Shown one piece after another: positions 25,582-36,000 of a DNA stretch of 64,000 bases. Within the stretch, counting starts at the first letter, position 1. Every line of letters starts with the position of its first letter. The DNA comes from Mycolicibacterium sp. CBMA 226 (GTDB lineage: Bacteria; Actinomycetota; Actinomycetes; Mycobacteriales; Mycobacteriaceae): NCBI RefSeq assembly GCF_009729075.1, contig NZ_VTGY01000022.1, positions 1 through 64,000 of the forward strand, given 5' to 3'. A model generated the notes under the pieces. That model saw only the letters and a list, made by a program, of their open reading frames with translations, was not told the DNA's origin and did not search any database. The translations under genes and the position numbers were made by a program.

Positions 25582-27390
25582 ATGAAAGCTCGGACGCTGG
25601 CTGTGCGCCCCGCCCTCGGGCCGGTCGTGGCCGCCGAAGTCGTGTCCCTGGCCGCCTTCGCCGCTCTGCCGCCGCACCGGTTCGGCTGGTGGTGGTGGGC
25701 CGGCATCACCGCTGTGGCGCTGCTGTTGCTGCTGATCACCATCCACCGCCGCAGCGTGGTGATGTGGGTGGCAGCCCGTATCCGCTGGATGCGTGAACGC
25801 CGGCACGCCACACCGGTCGGTGCCGCCGTGGACATCAACCTCGGCGGCACCGTGTACGGGGTCCGCACCGGGGGCCACGAAGCCATCACCATGATCCGCC
25901 TGGATGGTCGCGCCTATTCGCCGACGTTCCTGCGCGGTTCGACGGTCTCGCTGACGGCCAACACCCTGCCGCTGCGCCTGCTGGTCGACCAGCTCGATCA
26001 ACCGGGGGACCTGCACATCGGGATCGACATCGTCAGCGACGGCTTCCGGACGCGCGGCGGTGCGGGATACCCCGAGCTGTACAGCACCCTGCTGGCCGAC
26101 CGGCCCGCCGCCGGCCAACGCACCACCCGGCTGATCATCCGACTGGACCTGCAAGCCTCCGTAGCCGGCCTGCAGTACCGCCGATCGGTGGGCAGCGCCG
26201 CCGCCGCCGTCACCGAACGCATCATCAACGAGCTCGAACAGGCCGGCGTGCGTGCCGCCGCGGTCGACGCCGCCGGCCTCAACGATGCGCTCGAGCAGCT
26301 GGGCCTGGGCTTGGCGGTCGCACCCACCCCGCCTGAGCGGCCGGCCCAAGACGGCGATGAGCCAACCGACGATGACGGTGACGCCGACGACGACGTGATC
26401 GTGGTCAGCGTCGACGAACTCGAGGCATCTGATGCGGGCCACCACCGCAGCGCCACCTCGACCCGCACCCGCCGGACCCGGCAGCCCCGCGTCCGCGAAC
26501 CGAAGATCCGTCCGAAGGCCGACGTGCACTGGCGCACAATCGATGTCGGCAGCGGCCACATGGCCACCTACTACTTCTCGGCCGAGGACATCACCACCGA
26601 CACCATCAACCAGATGTGGTCGCTGCGCTCGGATCACATCGTGCACATGCTGATGCTGCGCAAGCAGCACACGCCCGGCACCCGCGGCGATGGACAGGTC
26701 TTGGTGTCGGCGCTGGTGCGCACCACCGATCCGCGGCCGCCGCAGGAACCGCCCACCCTGTACCTAAACACCCTGCCCGGCGATCAGTACGCCGCCGCGC
26801 TGCGCGCCGCTCCGACGAGCCAGCCGGCCCTCAAGCTGCCCGCCCGAGTCCTGGACTCTCCCGATGAGCTGACGGTGCCGATCGGCCCGACCGGCATCCT
26901 GATCGGCACGGTGCTACGCGACAACCTGGGCGGGCCGGTGGAAATCCGCCGTGATGACCTGGTGTTGTGGGCGTTGACCGATCCGCAGCGGCCCACGCGC
27001 ATCACGATCGACACTCAAGACTTCTTTGTGCGCCAGCTGCTGATCCGCGCGGCAGCGGCAGGGGAGCGGATCGCGATCTACTCCCGCGAACCGCAGCGCT
27101 GGCACTCGATCGAAGGCCCCACCATCGCCGTGGTGGAAGCCCGCCGCCCTGCCGGCTTCGTGCCCACCATCATCGTCAACGACCGCTCTCCGCTGGCTCC
27201 ATCGGCGGGTTTGTCCTCGACGGTGATCACGGTGGGCCGCAGCGAACCCGGCGCCGGTATGCCCGATATCCGGTTCCAACAGACCGGCGAGAACACGGTG
27301 CGGGTGATGCAGGGGCCGCGTGCCCTCGACATCGCCATCATCTCCTTCCGACAAGAGCAAACGTGGACCGGAACCGGCCATGCCGCATGA
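25582..27390 (+). CDS. eccE: EccE, ESX membrane component
   Basis: A 602-residue protein with two N-terminal membrane spans (~residues 10-30 and 38-56) followed by a large cytoplasmic or peripheral domain. An acidic insert (DDDGDADDDVIVVSVDELEA) and a basic stretch sit near residues 255-310. EccE is the peripheral subunit of the EccBCDE complex. It is longer than chromosomal EccE proteins by the charged insert. ATG with AGGAG at ~25569. Last gene of the espI-eccD-mycP-eccE operon. Confidence 0.93.
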   Translation: MKARTLAVRPALGPVVAAEVVSLAAFAALPPHRFGWWWWAGITAVALLLLLITIHRRSVVMWVAARIRWMRERRHATPVGAAVDINLGGTVYGVRTGGHEAITMIRLDGRAYSPTFLRGSTVSLTANTLPLRLLVDQLDQPGDLHIGIDIVSDGFRTRGGAGYPELYSTLLADRPAAGQRTTRLIIRLDLQASVAGLQYRRSVGSAAAAVTERIINELEQAGVRAAAVDAAGLNDALEQLGLGLAVAPTPPERPAQDGDEPTDDDGDADDDVIVVSVDELEASDAGHHRSATSTRTRRTRQPRVREPKIRPKADVHWRTIDVGSGHMATYYFSAEDITTDTINQMWSLRSDHIVHMLMLRKQHTPGTRGDGQVLVSALVRTTDPRPPQEPPTLYLNTLPGDQYAAALRAAPTSQPALKLPARVLDSPDELTVPIGPTGILIGTVLRDNLGGPVEIRRDDLVLWALTDPQRPTRITIDTQDFFVRQLLIRAAAAGERIAIYSREPQRWHSIEGPTIAVVEARRPAGFVPTIIVNDRSPLAPSAGLSSTVITVGRSEPGAGMPDIRFQQTGENTVRVMQGPRALDIAIISFRQEQTWTGTGHAA

Positions 27391-27471
27391 AATGCTCGAA
27401 TTGCGTTGCTGGCCGTGAGCTTTCAGGGACACTGAGCGTGTCGATCGGTCAGCCGGCCGCGCACACGGCGT

Positions 27472-27519
27472 GAAATCAGCGTCAGAACCCCACCTGTGAG
27501 GATTTAGGCTAGGACCATG
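27472..27519 (+). promoter_or_regulatory. shared-class promoter for the amber-interrupted gene, leaderless
   Basis: AAATCAGCGTCAGAACC starts at 27473 and TAGGCT is at 27505-27510. The ATG at 27517 is 7 bases after the -10. Confidence 0.75.
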
Positions 27520-28047
27520 GCGGTTTACAGCGCACAGCGATCCGTTGCCTGCATCGGCAGCCGGCGCCACCCCCGCACCCCCAACTTGACCGGCCTATTC
27601 ACCATCCAGCAGGTCAGCCAGGCGTGCGGACTGCCCGGCCCGGTGATCATGCAGCTGGTACCGCGGACCTGGACGGCGATTGGCTGGATGTACACCGCCA
27701 GCCAGCTGCACGACGCTGCGGTGATCGCCGCCAACATGCGTCGACCGGAGGGCCCGCACATCACCCGCGCGGACCTCGGTGATCTGATCGCCTGCGACGG
27801 CTGCGGGGTGATAGCCCCGTTCCGCGAAGACAAGCGCGCCGCCTGGCTGCACCGGGTGTCACCAGACGGCAGCGCCGGCACCGACGAGGGCACTGATTAC
27901 TGCCCCGAGTGTGCGACCACGTGCCCGTAGTGCTCGGGCACCGCCGCCGAGCTGTGCAATATCTGCTTCCGCACCGGCCGGGTTCCGAAAACTGTTTCAG
28001 CGGAACAGTTGTCGATCACCCGCAACCACCGGCCATACGTCTCCTAA
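27517..28047 (+). pseudogene. zinc-finger protein interrupted by an in-frame amber codon
   Basis: The frame opens at ATG 27517 and meets TAG at 27928-27930 after 137 codons. The same frame then continues for 38 more codons to TAA at 28045-28047. Cysteines flank the TAG on both sides: CDGC, then CPECATTCP-stop-CSGT, then CNICFRTGRV. Together they look like DnaJ-type CxxC zinc knuckles (CPxC...CxxC). The N-terminal ~100 residues look like a DNA-binding or adaptor fold (LFTIQQVSQACGLPGPVI resembles a MerR-like helix-turn-helix start). Either a recent nonsense mutation or translational read-through; the truncated product may still work. It keeps an intact leaderless promoter and a following terminator. 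Confidence 0.75.
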
Positions 28048-28059
28048 CGCTTGCTTGAG

Positions 28060-28086
28060 GGTGCCGGCCCGCCTAGGGCCGGCACC
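28060..28086 (+). terminator. GC-rich hairpin terminator
   Basis: GGTGCCGGCCC (28060-28070) pairs perfectly with GGGCCGGCACC (28076-28086) around a 5-base loop, without a T-run. It lies 12 bases after the second stop (TAA 28045-28047) of the interrupted gene, which suggests that the original gene ended there. Confidence 0.7.
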
Positions 28087-28097
28087 GACCGGGCTCG

Positions 28098-28145
28098 GAA
28101 ATAGCGGGTCGAGCACCCCTTTGGGCGTTTTAGGGTTAGTTCATG
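28098..28145 (+). promoter_or_regulatory. shared-class promoter for virD4-like gene, leaderless
   Basis: AAATAGCGGGTCGAGCA starts at 28099 and TAGGGT is at 28131-28136. The ATG at 28143 is 7 bases after the -10. Confidence 0.75.
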
Positions 28146-29579
28146 TCCTTTCCTTTTGGCTCCAGTCAGCCCTATCAGGCTCCGATTACGCCGTTTGCGG
28201 GCTGGACGCGTAAAGGCAGCTCCGGATTGCCTCGGCCGCTCGAAAGCGCCCCACACGTCGGCGCTTTCGCCCCGCCGGGGACCGGCAAGACCCGGAAATG
28301 GTTGGCCCAGTCCGCGGTCCTCTGGCCCGGGCCGGCCCTCGTGTCCTCCAGCAAGGACGACCTGATGCAGATGGTGGCCTCCCGCCGCCCAGGACCGGCA
28401 GTGCTCATCGACCTGCGTCCGATCAGCGCCCCGTTCTACCCCAAAGAGTTCATCCCGGTCCGATTCGATCCCACCGCCTCGATCAAGACGATGGATCAAG
28501 CCAAAGCGGTCGCGCAAAGCCTGCTCAGCACCTCGTCAATCGCGTTGTCGGGCCAGGCATTTCGCAGTGGCGGCGACAACGGACCCTGGGACCAGTTGGC
28601 GCTCGCGCCGTTGACCTGCCTGCTGTTCGCGGCGGGTAAAGGCGGAACCAATCAGGGCATGGAATGGGCCTTGGCCGCCGCGGAGAACGTCGAAAAGCCC
28701 CAACAGCCCGGCCCCTACCAAACGAGTTTCACCCCCGGCTGGGCCGCTGCTGCCGCGTGGACAGGAGATGGACTCTACGAGGCGCGGGTGCGGGCTGTGC
28801 TGGAAATGGAAGCCAAGCAACGTGATTCGGTCAAAATGACCGTCACTAAGGTGCTCACAGCCTGGCTGCTGACCTCCGCGCGCGATCGCCAATTCGAGGC
28901 CCTGGACCTGGACTTCCTCGACGAGCCCGGCGCCACCATCTATCTGCTCACCCCAGCTGATGGAACCGTGGCCGCGCAGGCAATTGTGCTACTGGATCAG
29001 ATCATTGACCGTCAACGCGCGAAAGTGGCTCAGTGGGAACAGTTCAGCCGCATCGGCCTGTTCCTGGATGAGATCACCAACACCCCGATGCCCCGCCTGC
29101 CGCAATACTTGGCCGAGTCCCGTGGCCTTGGCGCGGCGATTTGCTTTGCCTGCCAGGCTGGTTCGCAACTGGATGCGATCTATGGCCCCCTGCAGGGTAA
29201 AGCGATCCGCGACGTCACCCCGGCGACGCTGATCATGTACGGCTCCCATGAACGCGACATCATGGAATCGGCCGCGTTCTGGGCCGGCAAAGCCACCCGC
29301 AGCCAGCAGTCCTACAACCACAACGGCGACGACAAACAAACACAAAGGCATTTCGGCAACGCATTGGAGGCGGCCGAGCTGCTGCCCGCGAACACCGAGC
29401 AGGCCCGCCTCATCCCACGCGGAACACCCGGCGAGATGGTCGAATTAATGGACTGGGACGAATTCGTGGTCTACCTTGACGAACTACGTGCGGCCCGCAG
29501 GAAGGCCGATTCAAGCAAACAGCCGCGGCGTCAGCGGTTGGCCTCTAACGTGACCAACATGCCCGAGCGCAAAGTCTAG
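28143..29579 (+). CDS. VirD4/TraG-type conjugation coupling ATPase
   Basis: A 478-residue P-loop ATPase with Walker A APPGTGKT (residues 43-50) and Walker B LFLDEITN (~310), followed by RGLGAAICFACQAGSQLDAI, the sensor-like region of VirD4/TraG coupling proteins. These hand the relaxase-DNA complex to the type IV channel. The usual two N-terminal membrane spans are absent, so membrane recruitment would need a partner. The gene lies 17 kb away from the other transfer genes but shares their promoter class. Basic C-terminal tail. ATG start is leaderless. Confidence 0.85.
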   Translation: MSFPFGSSQPYQAPITPFAGWTRKGSSGLPRPLESAPHVGAFAPPGTGKTRKWLAQSAVLWPGPALVSSSKDDLMQMVASRRPGPAVLIDLRPISAPFYPKEFIPVRFDPTASIKTMDQAKAVAQSLLSTSSIALSGQAFRSGGDNGPWDQLALAPLTCLLFAAGKGGTNQGMEWALAAAENVEKPQQPGPYQTSFTPGWAAAAAWTGDGLYEARVRAVLEMEAKQRDSVKMTVTKVLTAWLLTSARDRQFEALDLDFLDEPGATIYLLTPADGTVAAQAIVLLDQIIDRQRAKVAQWEQFSRIGLFLDEITNTPMPRLPQYLAESRGLGAAICFACQAGSQLDAIYGPLQGKAIRDVTPATLIMYGSHERDIMESAAFWAGKATRSQQSYNHNGDDKQTQRHFGNALEAAELLPANTEQARLIPRGTPGEMVELMDWDEFVVYLDELRAARRKADSSKQPRRQRLASNVTNMPERKV

Positions 29580-29613
29580 CTGTGACACTCCATGACATTG
29601 GTGACACGAGGTG

Positions 29614-29835
29614 GTGAACGTGGGTAATGCGTCTAGTGGGATATCGAAGCCGGCCCGCGCCTACGGCTCTCACGAGTCTCGTCGGATCACCACCGACATC
29701 TGGCTTACCCCGCGGTGAATTCTCGCCGCATTGGGCGAGTTCGATCTTGACCCGTGGGCAGCACCGGATACCCAACTGTGGCCGACTGGGATGGCCGCGT
29801 CTGGCTCAACCCGCCCTATGAGTGCGGACAGCGGT
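29614..29835 (+). pseudogene. remnant of a phage-type adenine DNA methyltransferase (Dam)
   Basis: Reading from GTG 29614 gives a protein ending TTDIWLTPR, then TGA at 29716-29718. The same frame continues ILAALGEFDLDPWAAPD, and after a frame change near 29780 it continues ADWDGRVWLNPPYE. WLTP, FDLDP and GRVWLNPPY in this order are the start and catalytic motifs of phage-type N6-adenine methylases. The protein lacks its C-terminal part after NPPY. At least one stop and one frameshift show decay. Similar genes often sit on plasmids and prophages to protect incoming DNA. Confidence 0.75.
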
Positions 29836-29957
29836 ACCCACGTGAGGAACGCCTTTCGCATGTACCTGTCGGAGGCGCTGATTCTGAGCCTGGCTCGGAT
29901 ACCCATGACGATGAGCAGTACGACGCCGACGATGATGATGGTCTGACCCGCGAGCAT
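29670..29957 (-). CDS. possible small membrane protein opposite the methylase remnant
   Basis: The first ~40 residues form a convincing single membrane span with a basic tail (TIIIVGVVLLIVMGIRARLR). The rest is antisense to the methylase remnant and looks non-native, so the natural C-terminus may have been replaced at a junction near 29820-29840. ATG at 29957 has a GGGGGA ribosome site inside a perfect palindrome, and TAAACT lies just upstream as a -10 (complement of 29978-29983). Function unknown; may be a fragment. Confidence 0.35.
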   Translation of the reverse strand: MLAGQTIIIVGVVLLIVMGIRARLRISASDRYMRKAFLTWVPLSALIGRVEPDAAIPVGHSWVSGAAHGSRSNSPNAARIHRGVSQMSVVIRRDS

Positions 29958-29959
29958 GA

Positions 29960-29977
29960 GTTCCCCCTTGGGGGAAC
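29960..29977. promoter_or_regulatory. perfect 18-bp palindrome at start of small minus-strand gene
   Basis: GTTCCCCCTTGGGGGAAC is a perfect palindrome. On the minus strand it starts directly after a TAAACT -10 and contains the ribosome site of the ATG at 29957. It could be an operator at +1, or an RNA hairpin that hides the ribosome site. Confidence 0.5.
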
Positions 29978-30092
29978 AGTTTAGGGGCGGCCCGGCGTGC
30001 TAACCGTCACCTGGTTCTGGCACATTTCGACGCCACTAGGTTCAGTGGCAGCGGCGCATCTTTTGGAGGCTAGTTCGGCGGTGTTCGTCTGG

Positions 30093-33000
30093 TCATGCCG
30101 GTGACGGTTCGGTTGTATAGATGGGCACCAGCGTTCCGCCTGGTGTGCCGCTAGGGACGCTCACCCGTTTACCGCTGTCGACGAGAATTTGACCGGCGAA
30201 GTCGTGGAGGTCACCCTTGAATGTGTTGTACACACTCTCCGGTGGCGTCGATCCATAGAACGTCGAGTGGTCGAATTTGTCCGCCAGGGTGAGGTAGGTG
30301 GGAAGGCACCCGTGCCCTGGGAAACCGCCGCACGCTATTCCTTGGAAGCCGACGAAACGTTTGTATTCATCGCTGGGATTTTCCAAGGGCGAGTAAGCAT
30401 CGCCGAAGGTGTCACCCACTGGTGTGAAGTTCAGGGTGGTGTATGCCGAGCTGGGATTGGTGATGACGGGCGAAGCCAGGGTGATGACGTCGGTTACGTT
30501 GTATCCGCTTGTGTAGAGGGCGGATCCGATGTTTTGGGCGTCCATGCCGCCCTGGCTGAATCCAACGAGCATGATCGGTGCGTTGGAGTTTCCGACCATG
30601 GTTGTGATCTCGTGGAGCCAGTTCTGATCGACGTAGGGTCCTGACTGCGTGGGGTCGAAGAATTTTGCGTTTCGTCCGATGCTCAGATAGCTGGTAAACC
30701 CGGTCCCGCCGAAGTATGCGACGTATCGAACATCACCGGTGTTGGGGTTCGTGACTTGTTCGATGTGCATCCCGCTGTCGCTCATGCTGGTGGCCGTCGC
30801 GTAGTTCGCCGGGGCCCCGCCATTCTGATTCGTTGTCGCCCAGAGACGTTCGAAAAGGTCATGAACGGTCGTGGGACCTTGCACGTACGTGTAACCGGGA
30901 GGGGCGTCCGGCAGCACCGACGGCGGCGTTGTGACATTAATAGCGATAGTGCCCGTGCCGGTGTGATCGGGATTGGTGGCGGTGTAGGTGAACGTGTCGG
31001 TTCCGGTGTACCCGGTGTTGGGCGTATAGGTGATCGTCAGCCCGTTGAGCACTGCTGTGCCGTGGGCTGGTGTTGAGATTCCGGTGATCGTCACGCCGCT
31101 GTAGCGGGAACTTGCAGGATTGAGTGAGACCGGTGTGTTCACGTAGGTGCTGGTTGATTCGTCGGGGGCGATGGTGCCGGCCGGGAAGGTGAGTTTCGTT
31201 GTGTCGATGACGACAACTGTGCCGGCGATGAGGTCGGAGGCGAACGCGTACCGACCGTCGGGGCTGAGCGCGACCTGGGGGTCGTTATTCGGATTCGTCA
31301 TGGGGACGATGGTGGCGGTGCCGGTGGAGGGGTTGATGACAGTCACCGTGCCGGCCGCCCCGTTCGACAGGTAGGCGTAGCGACCGTCGGGGCTGACAAC
31401 GACCGGGTCTTGGGGGCTGGGGCTTGTATTGGTGAAGATTGTGGTGGCGGTGCCGGTGGCAGGGTTGATCACCGACACGGAGTTGAGGCCGGAGGCGTAG
31501 GCGTAGCGGCTGTCAGGGCTGACCACCACTGTCCCGCCAGGTAGGTTAGTGAAGCTGCCGGTTGCTGGGTTGATCACCGATACGGTGCCGCCGTCGAAGG
31601 CGGCAAAGGCGTAGCGGCTGTCGGGGCTGACCAGCACAGGAATTGGCAGGCTGGCCCGATCGACGACACCGGTGTGGAGAGTGGTGGAGGTTCCGGTGGC
31701 TGAGTTGATAACAGCCACAACGTCGTCCTGCACATTGTTGGCATAGACATAGCGGCCATCCGGACTGACGACCAGCGCCCCGTCGTAAGTTCCGATGGGT
31801 ATATATGTGACGGTGCCGGCGTCGGGGTTGATCACCGGAACGGCGCGGAGGCCGAGACCGGCGACGTAGGCTGACCGGCCGTCGGGGCTGGCCACCACGG
31901 AGTAGTTGCTGGTGCCCGGATTGGCGATGGGGATCGCGGTGATGGTGTCTGTGGTGGGGTTGATGACTGAGACCACTGTTCCCTTGCCGGGGGTGGTGAG
32001 GTAGGCATAGCGGCTGTCGGGGCTAACCACCACTCGGTCTTGATTGTGCGGGGAGTCGGTAATGAAGGTGGTGGCGGTGCCGGTGGTGGGGTTGATGATC
32101 GACATGGTGCCGTTGGTGGAATCGGCGACGTACGCGTAGCGGCTGTCGGGGCTGAGCACCAATTGGCCGTACACGTTGTGGAAGGTGGTGGCGGTGCCGG
32201 TGGTGGGGTTGATGACCGACACTGTGCCGTCATAGCCGTCGGCCACGTAGGCATAGCGACTGTCAGGACTGACCGTGAGGTTCAATGGTGTGGTGCCGGT
32301 GTGGATGGTGGTGGCGGTGCCGGTGGTGGGGTTGATGATCGACACTGTGCCGTCGTAGGGATCGGTCGTGTAGGCATAGCGGCTGTCGGGACTGACCACC
32401 ACGGGCCCTGGGTGGGTGCCGGTGTGGATGGTGGTGGCGGTGCCGGTGGCGGGGTTGATGATCGACACCGTGCCGTCATTAGCGTTGGGCGAGTACGCGT
32501 AGCCGCTGTCCGGGCTGACCGTCACAGCGTTCCCGAACTGGGAGCCCGGAGCGCCGGTGTGGACGGTGGTGGCGGTGCCGGTGGCGGCGTTGACGATGGT
32601 CAGGGTTTTGTCGGTTTGGTTGGTGACGAAGGCGTATTTGCCATCAGGGCTAACAACGACCCATTGGCTCGGGTTTGTGCCGGCGGGGACGGTGAAACCG
32701 GTAGCGGTGCCAGTGACGGTCGTGGCGGTGCCGGTTGTGACGGTGCCGGCCGTGACGGTGCCGGCGGTGACCGTGCCGGTGGTGACAGAGCCCGTGCTGC
32801 CCGTCACCGAGCCAGCCGTGGGGTGGTTCAGTACTGACTGGGTGTTGTCGTAATTGTTGGTGACGGTGAGGTTGCCATAGGGGTCAGCGGTGACGGTGTA
32901 AGGGGCCACGCCAACGGGAGTAGTTGTAGCCGAACCGGTTTGGGTATTGGTGACCGTCAGGGTGTTGTCAGCAGTGCTGAGGGTGTTGATGGTGCCGTTG

Positions 33001-36000
33001 GCTCCGGCGGCAATCGCGATAGGTGACGCGCCGACCACCAGCGTTCCCTGCGCGCCGGTGGTGGGGTTGATGGTGGTGACGGTATTGGTGCCGGTGTTGG
33101 TGACATAGAGGATGCCGGCGGTATCGGAGGTGATCGCCGTTGGATTGCCCGCGACCGCAACTTGATTGACGGTGTAGGCGGTGCCGTTGCTGCTGGTGAC
33201 CGGGTTGGTCGCCGCGGCGCTGTTGGTGGCGCTGGCGTTGGTGGCGGTCACTGCCGACACGGACCGCACCGCAGCCGCTGAAACTGCCGATGATGTTGGG
33301 GCGGCGGTTAATTCGGTGACCGTGTTGTGGATAGGGTCTGTGACTACGATGACACCGGAGTTGGTGACGGTGATGCCGTACGGGTTGCTACCGGGTACTG
33401 CGATGGTGTCGGTGGCGTTGTTCTTGGTCGGGTCGATGATGGTGACCGAGCCGCCTGCGTAGTTGGCGGTGTAGACACGCCCGTCCGGTCCGGTCGCGAT
33501 CCCGGTGGGGGTGTTGCCCACCGGCACGGTCGTGCTGATTGTGTACGTGTTGGCGTTGATTACCGAGACGGTGTTGCTGTTGGCGTTGGCGACGTAAGCG
33601 GTGCCGTCGGTGCCGAAGGCGATCGCCGACGCGCCATCCCCGACGTTGACGGTGTCCAGGATTGTGCCGGTGGGCCCAGTGACGGTGACGCTGTTGCTAC
33701 CCGAATTGGCCACCCATACTTGACCATTGGCGCCGACCGCGACGGCTTGCGGGTTCTTGCCGACGGGCACGGTGGTGGTGATGGTATTGGTGGCGGGGTT
33801 GATGATCGACCGGGTGTTGGCTCCGGCGTTGGTGACGTAGAGGGTGCCCGTTGGGCCGACCGCGACGGCCGACGGGGTACTGCCGGTGAGTTGCAGCATC
33901 GACGCAAGGCTGGCCGCTGTGACGCTAACGGGTGTGGTCACTGCGACCGTGGCAGAGCCGTTGCTGGGATTGGTCGCGGTGATAGTGAACGCGTCTGCGC
34001 CGGTGCCGCCGGCGTTGTACGCCTGCGCGAGCGCAAATGTGGACGGGGTGTATGTCCACGCCCCAGTGGTCGCGTTGACGGTGACCGTCCCGTTCGCGGG
34101 GGTGGTGCCCGCCGTGTAGGTCAGTGTTTTGCCTTGCGGATCGGTGACCGCGACGGTGCCCGTGACGACGCCGGTGGTGGTGCTGTGGTTGGTGATGGTG
34201 AACGGAGTGGGGCCGACAACGGGAACGTCGGCTGCGACAACGGCTGGCAACACCGGGACAGTGACCGTTTCGGGTGTGGTGCCCCCATGCGCGTCGTTCG
34301 CGGTGACGGTGAAGGTGTCGAACTGAGTTTTTCCCGCTCCTGCACCTGAGCTGCTGGAGCTGGAGGCGGCGGTCGGCGTGTATTTGTAGCCGCCGGTGGT
34401 GTCGAGGATGACGGTGCCCTTGGTGGGCGCGGTGGTCACGCTGTAGCTGAGGGGGTCGCCTTCGGCGTCGATGAAGCCGAGGGTTCCGGTGACGGCTCCC
34501 GTTACCGGGTCGGGGGTGCCGACGGTGGGTGTACCGGCAACGGGTGCACTGTTTTTCGGCAGCACGCTGACCGTGACGGTTTCTGGTGCGGTGGCGTAGC
34601 CGGTGGAGGCGGTGACGGTGAAGGTGTCGGTGGTGTCGGCGGTGGTGGCAGTGGTCGAGGATGCGGCGTGCTCGGCGGTGGCGGTGGGGGTGTAGCTGAA
34701 GGAGCCGTCGGGGTTGACGGTGGCGGTGCCGTGGTTGGCGCCGGTGGTGACGGTGTAGGTCATGGGTAGGCCCGCGGGCTGGGTGAAGTTCAGAGTCCCG
34801 AGGACGGTGCCGCTGGTCGGGTCGGGTGTGCCGACGGTCGGGGTGCCAGCGACCGGCTTGGGGTTGAGGGTGGGGTTGATCGGCGTGATCGTCACGGGAA
34901 CCGTGGTTTTGATGCTGGAGCCGTCCGAGGCTCCGGGTACGCCGAAGAATGCACCAATCGCGCCGAGCAGACCGGCGAGGCCGTGGATGTGGCTGGAGGC
35001 GTTGGCTTCGGTGATGGTGACGGTGAAGCTGTCTTGTCCGCCGGCCAGGGCCTCATCGATGGTCGGGGTGTAGGTGTAGGCACCGGTGGCGTCGACGGTG
35101 ACGGTGCCGTGTGAGGGTTGCTGGGTGACCTTGTAGGTCAGGGGGTCGCCTTCGGCGTCGAAGCCGTTGACGTTCCCAGTAATCACCCCCGCTGCGCTCT
35201 CCGCGCTCTGGCTCGGGTGCGCGGTCGGGGTTTGGTTGTTGAAGGTCGCTTGTAGCTGCCGGAACCATGCGTTGGTCAGGTCGACCAGTGGCGCTAAACC
35301 CAGTAAGGACAAGGGATTTTGTCCGGCGTTGGGGCCGATGCCGAACAGGCCGAGGACGTTGTTGATGACGCCGGTGATCAGCCCGGGTAGTGACGCGGCG
35401 CCGCCGGTGGTGGCCGCGGTCGATGTTGGGGCGGTCACGGCGGGGACTGGGGTCGATGTTGTTGCGGCGGCCGTCCGGGTGACGGCCGTCGGGGTGACGG
35501 CTGTCGCGGTGGTCGGGTGCGCCTGCGCGGCCGCGATAACGGCTGGTTTCGGCGTGGTCGCCGATACCGGGGTTGGAGTACCCGTCGCGGTGGTGGCAGT
35601 CGGGGGCGCAAAGGCAGTGGAGCGCGGTTTACTGGACTGAGGGTTGGCGGCACCGATCAGCAGGGCCAGGGGTGCGACGCCCAAGGGCGTGGCGGGGGTG
35701 GTCGGTGCGGTGGGCGTCGGGTTCGGGTTCACTGAACCGGCCGGTGTGCCAACGGTTTCGGCGCTCGTTGCCGCAGTCACCACCGCCGGTGCCGCGGCGA
35801 CCGCGGTGGCGGGTTTCGGCGGTGTTATCGGGCTGGCGGGCGTCGGCGCCGAGGGTGCTGTCGGGGCGGTCACGCCGGTGGCGGGCTGGGTGGCAGGGTG
35901 GGCCGGGTTGCTGGGCGACGCTGTTGCGCTCGATGGGGCTGGCTGCACAGCGGTCGCCGCCCGGGCGGAGCTCGAGGCGGTGGCCGAGGCCTTCTTCGTC

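Noticed and set aside
31180..33830. CRISPR array suggested by regularly spaced repeats.
   Set aside because: The repeats are in one long coding frame, vary in length, and encode propeller units; there are no short identical repeats with unique spacers.
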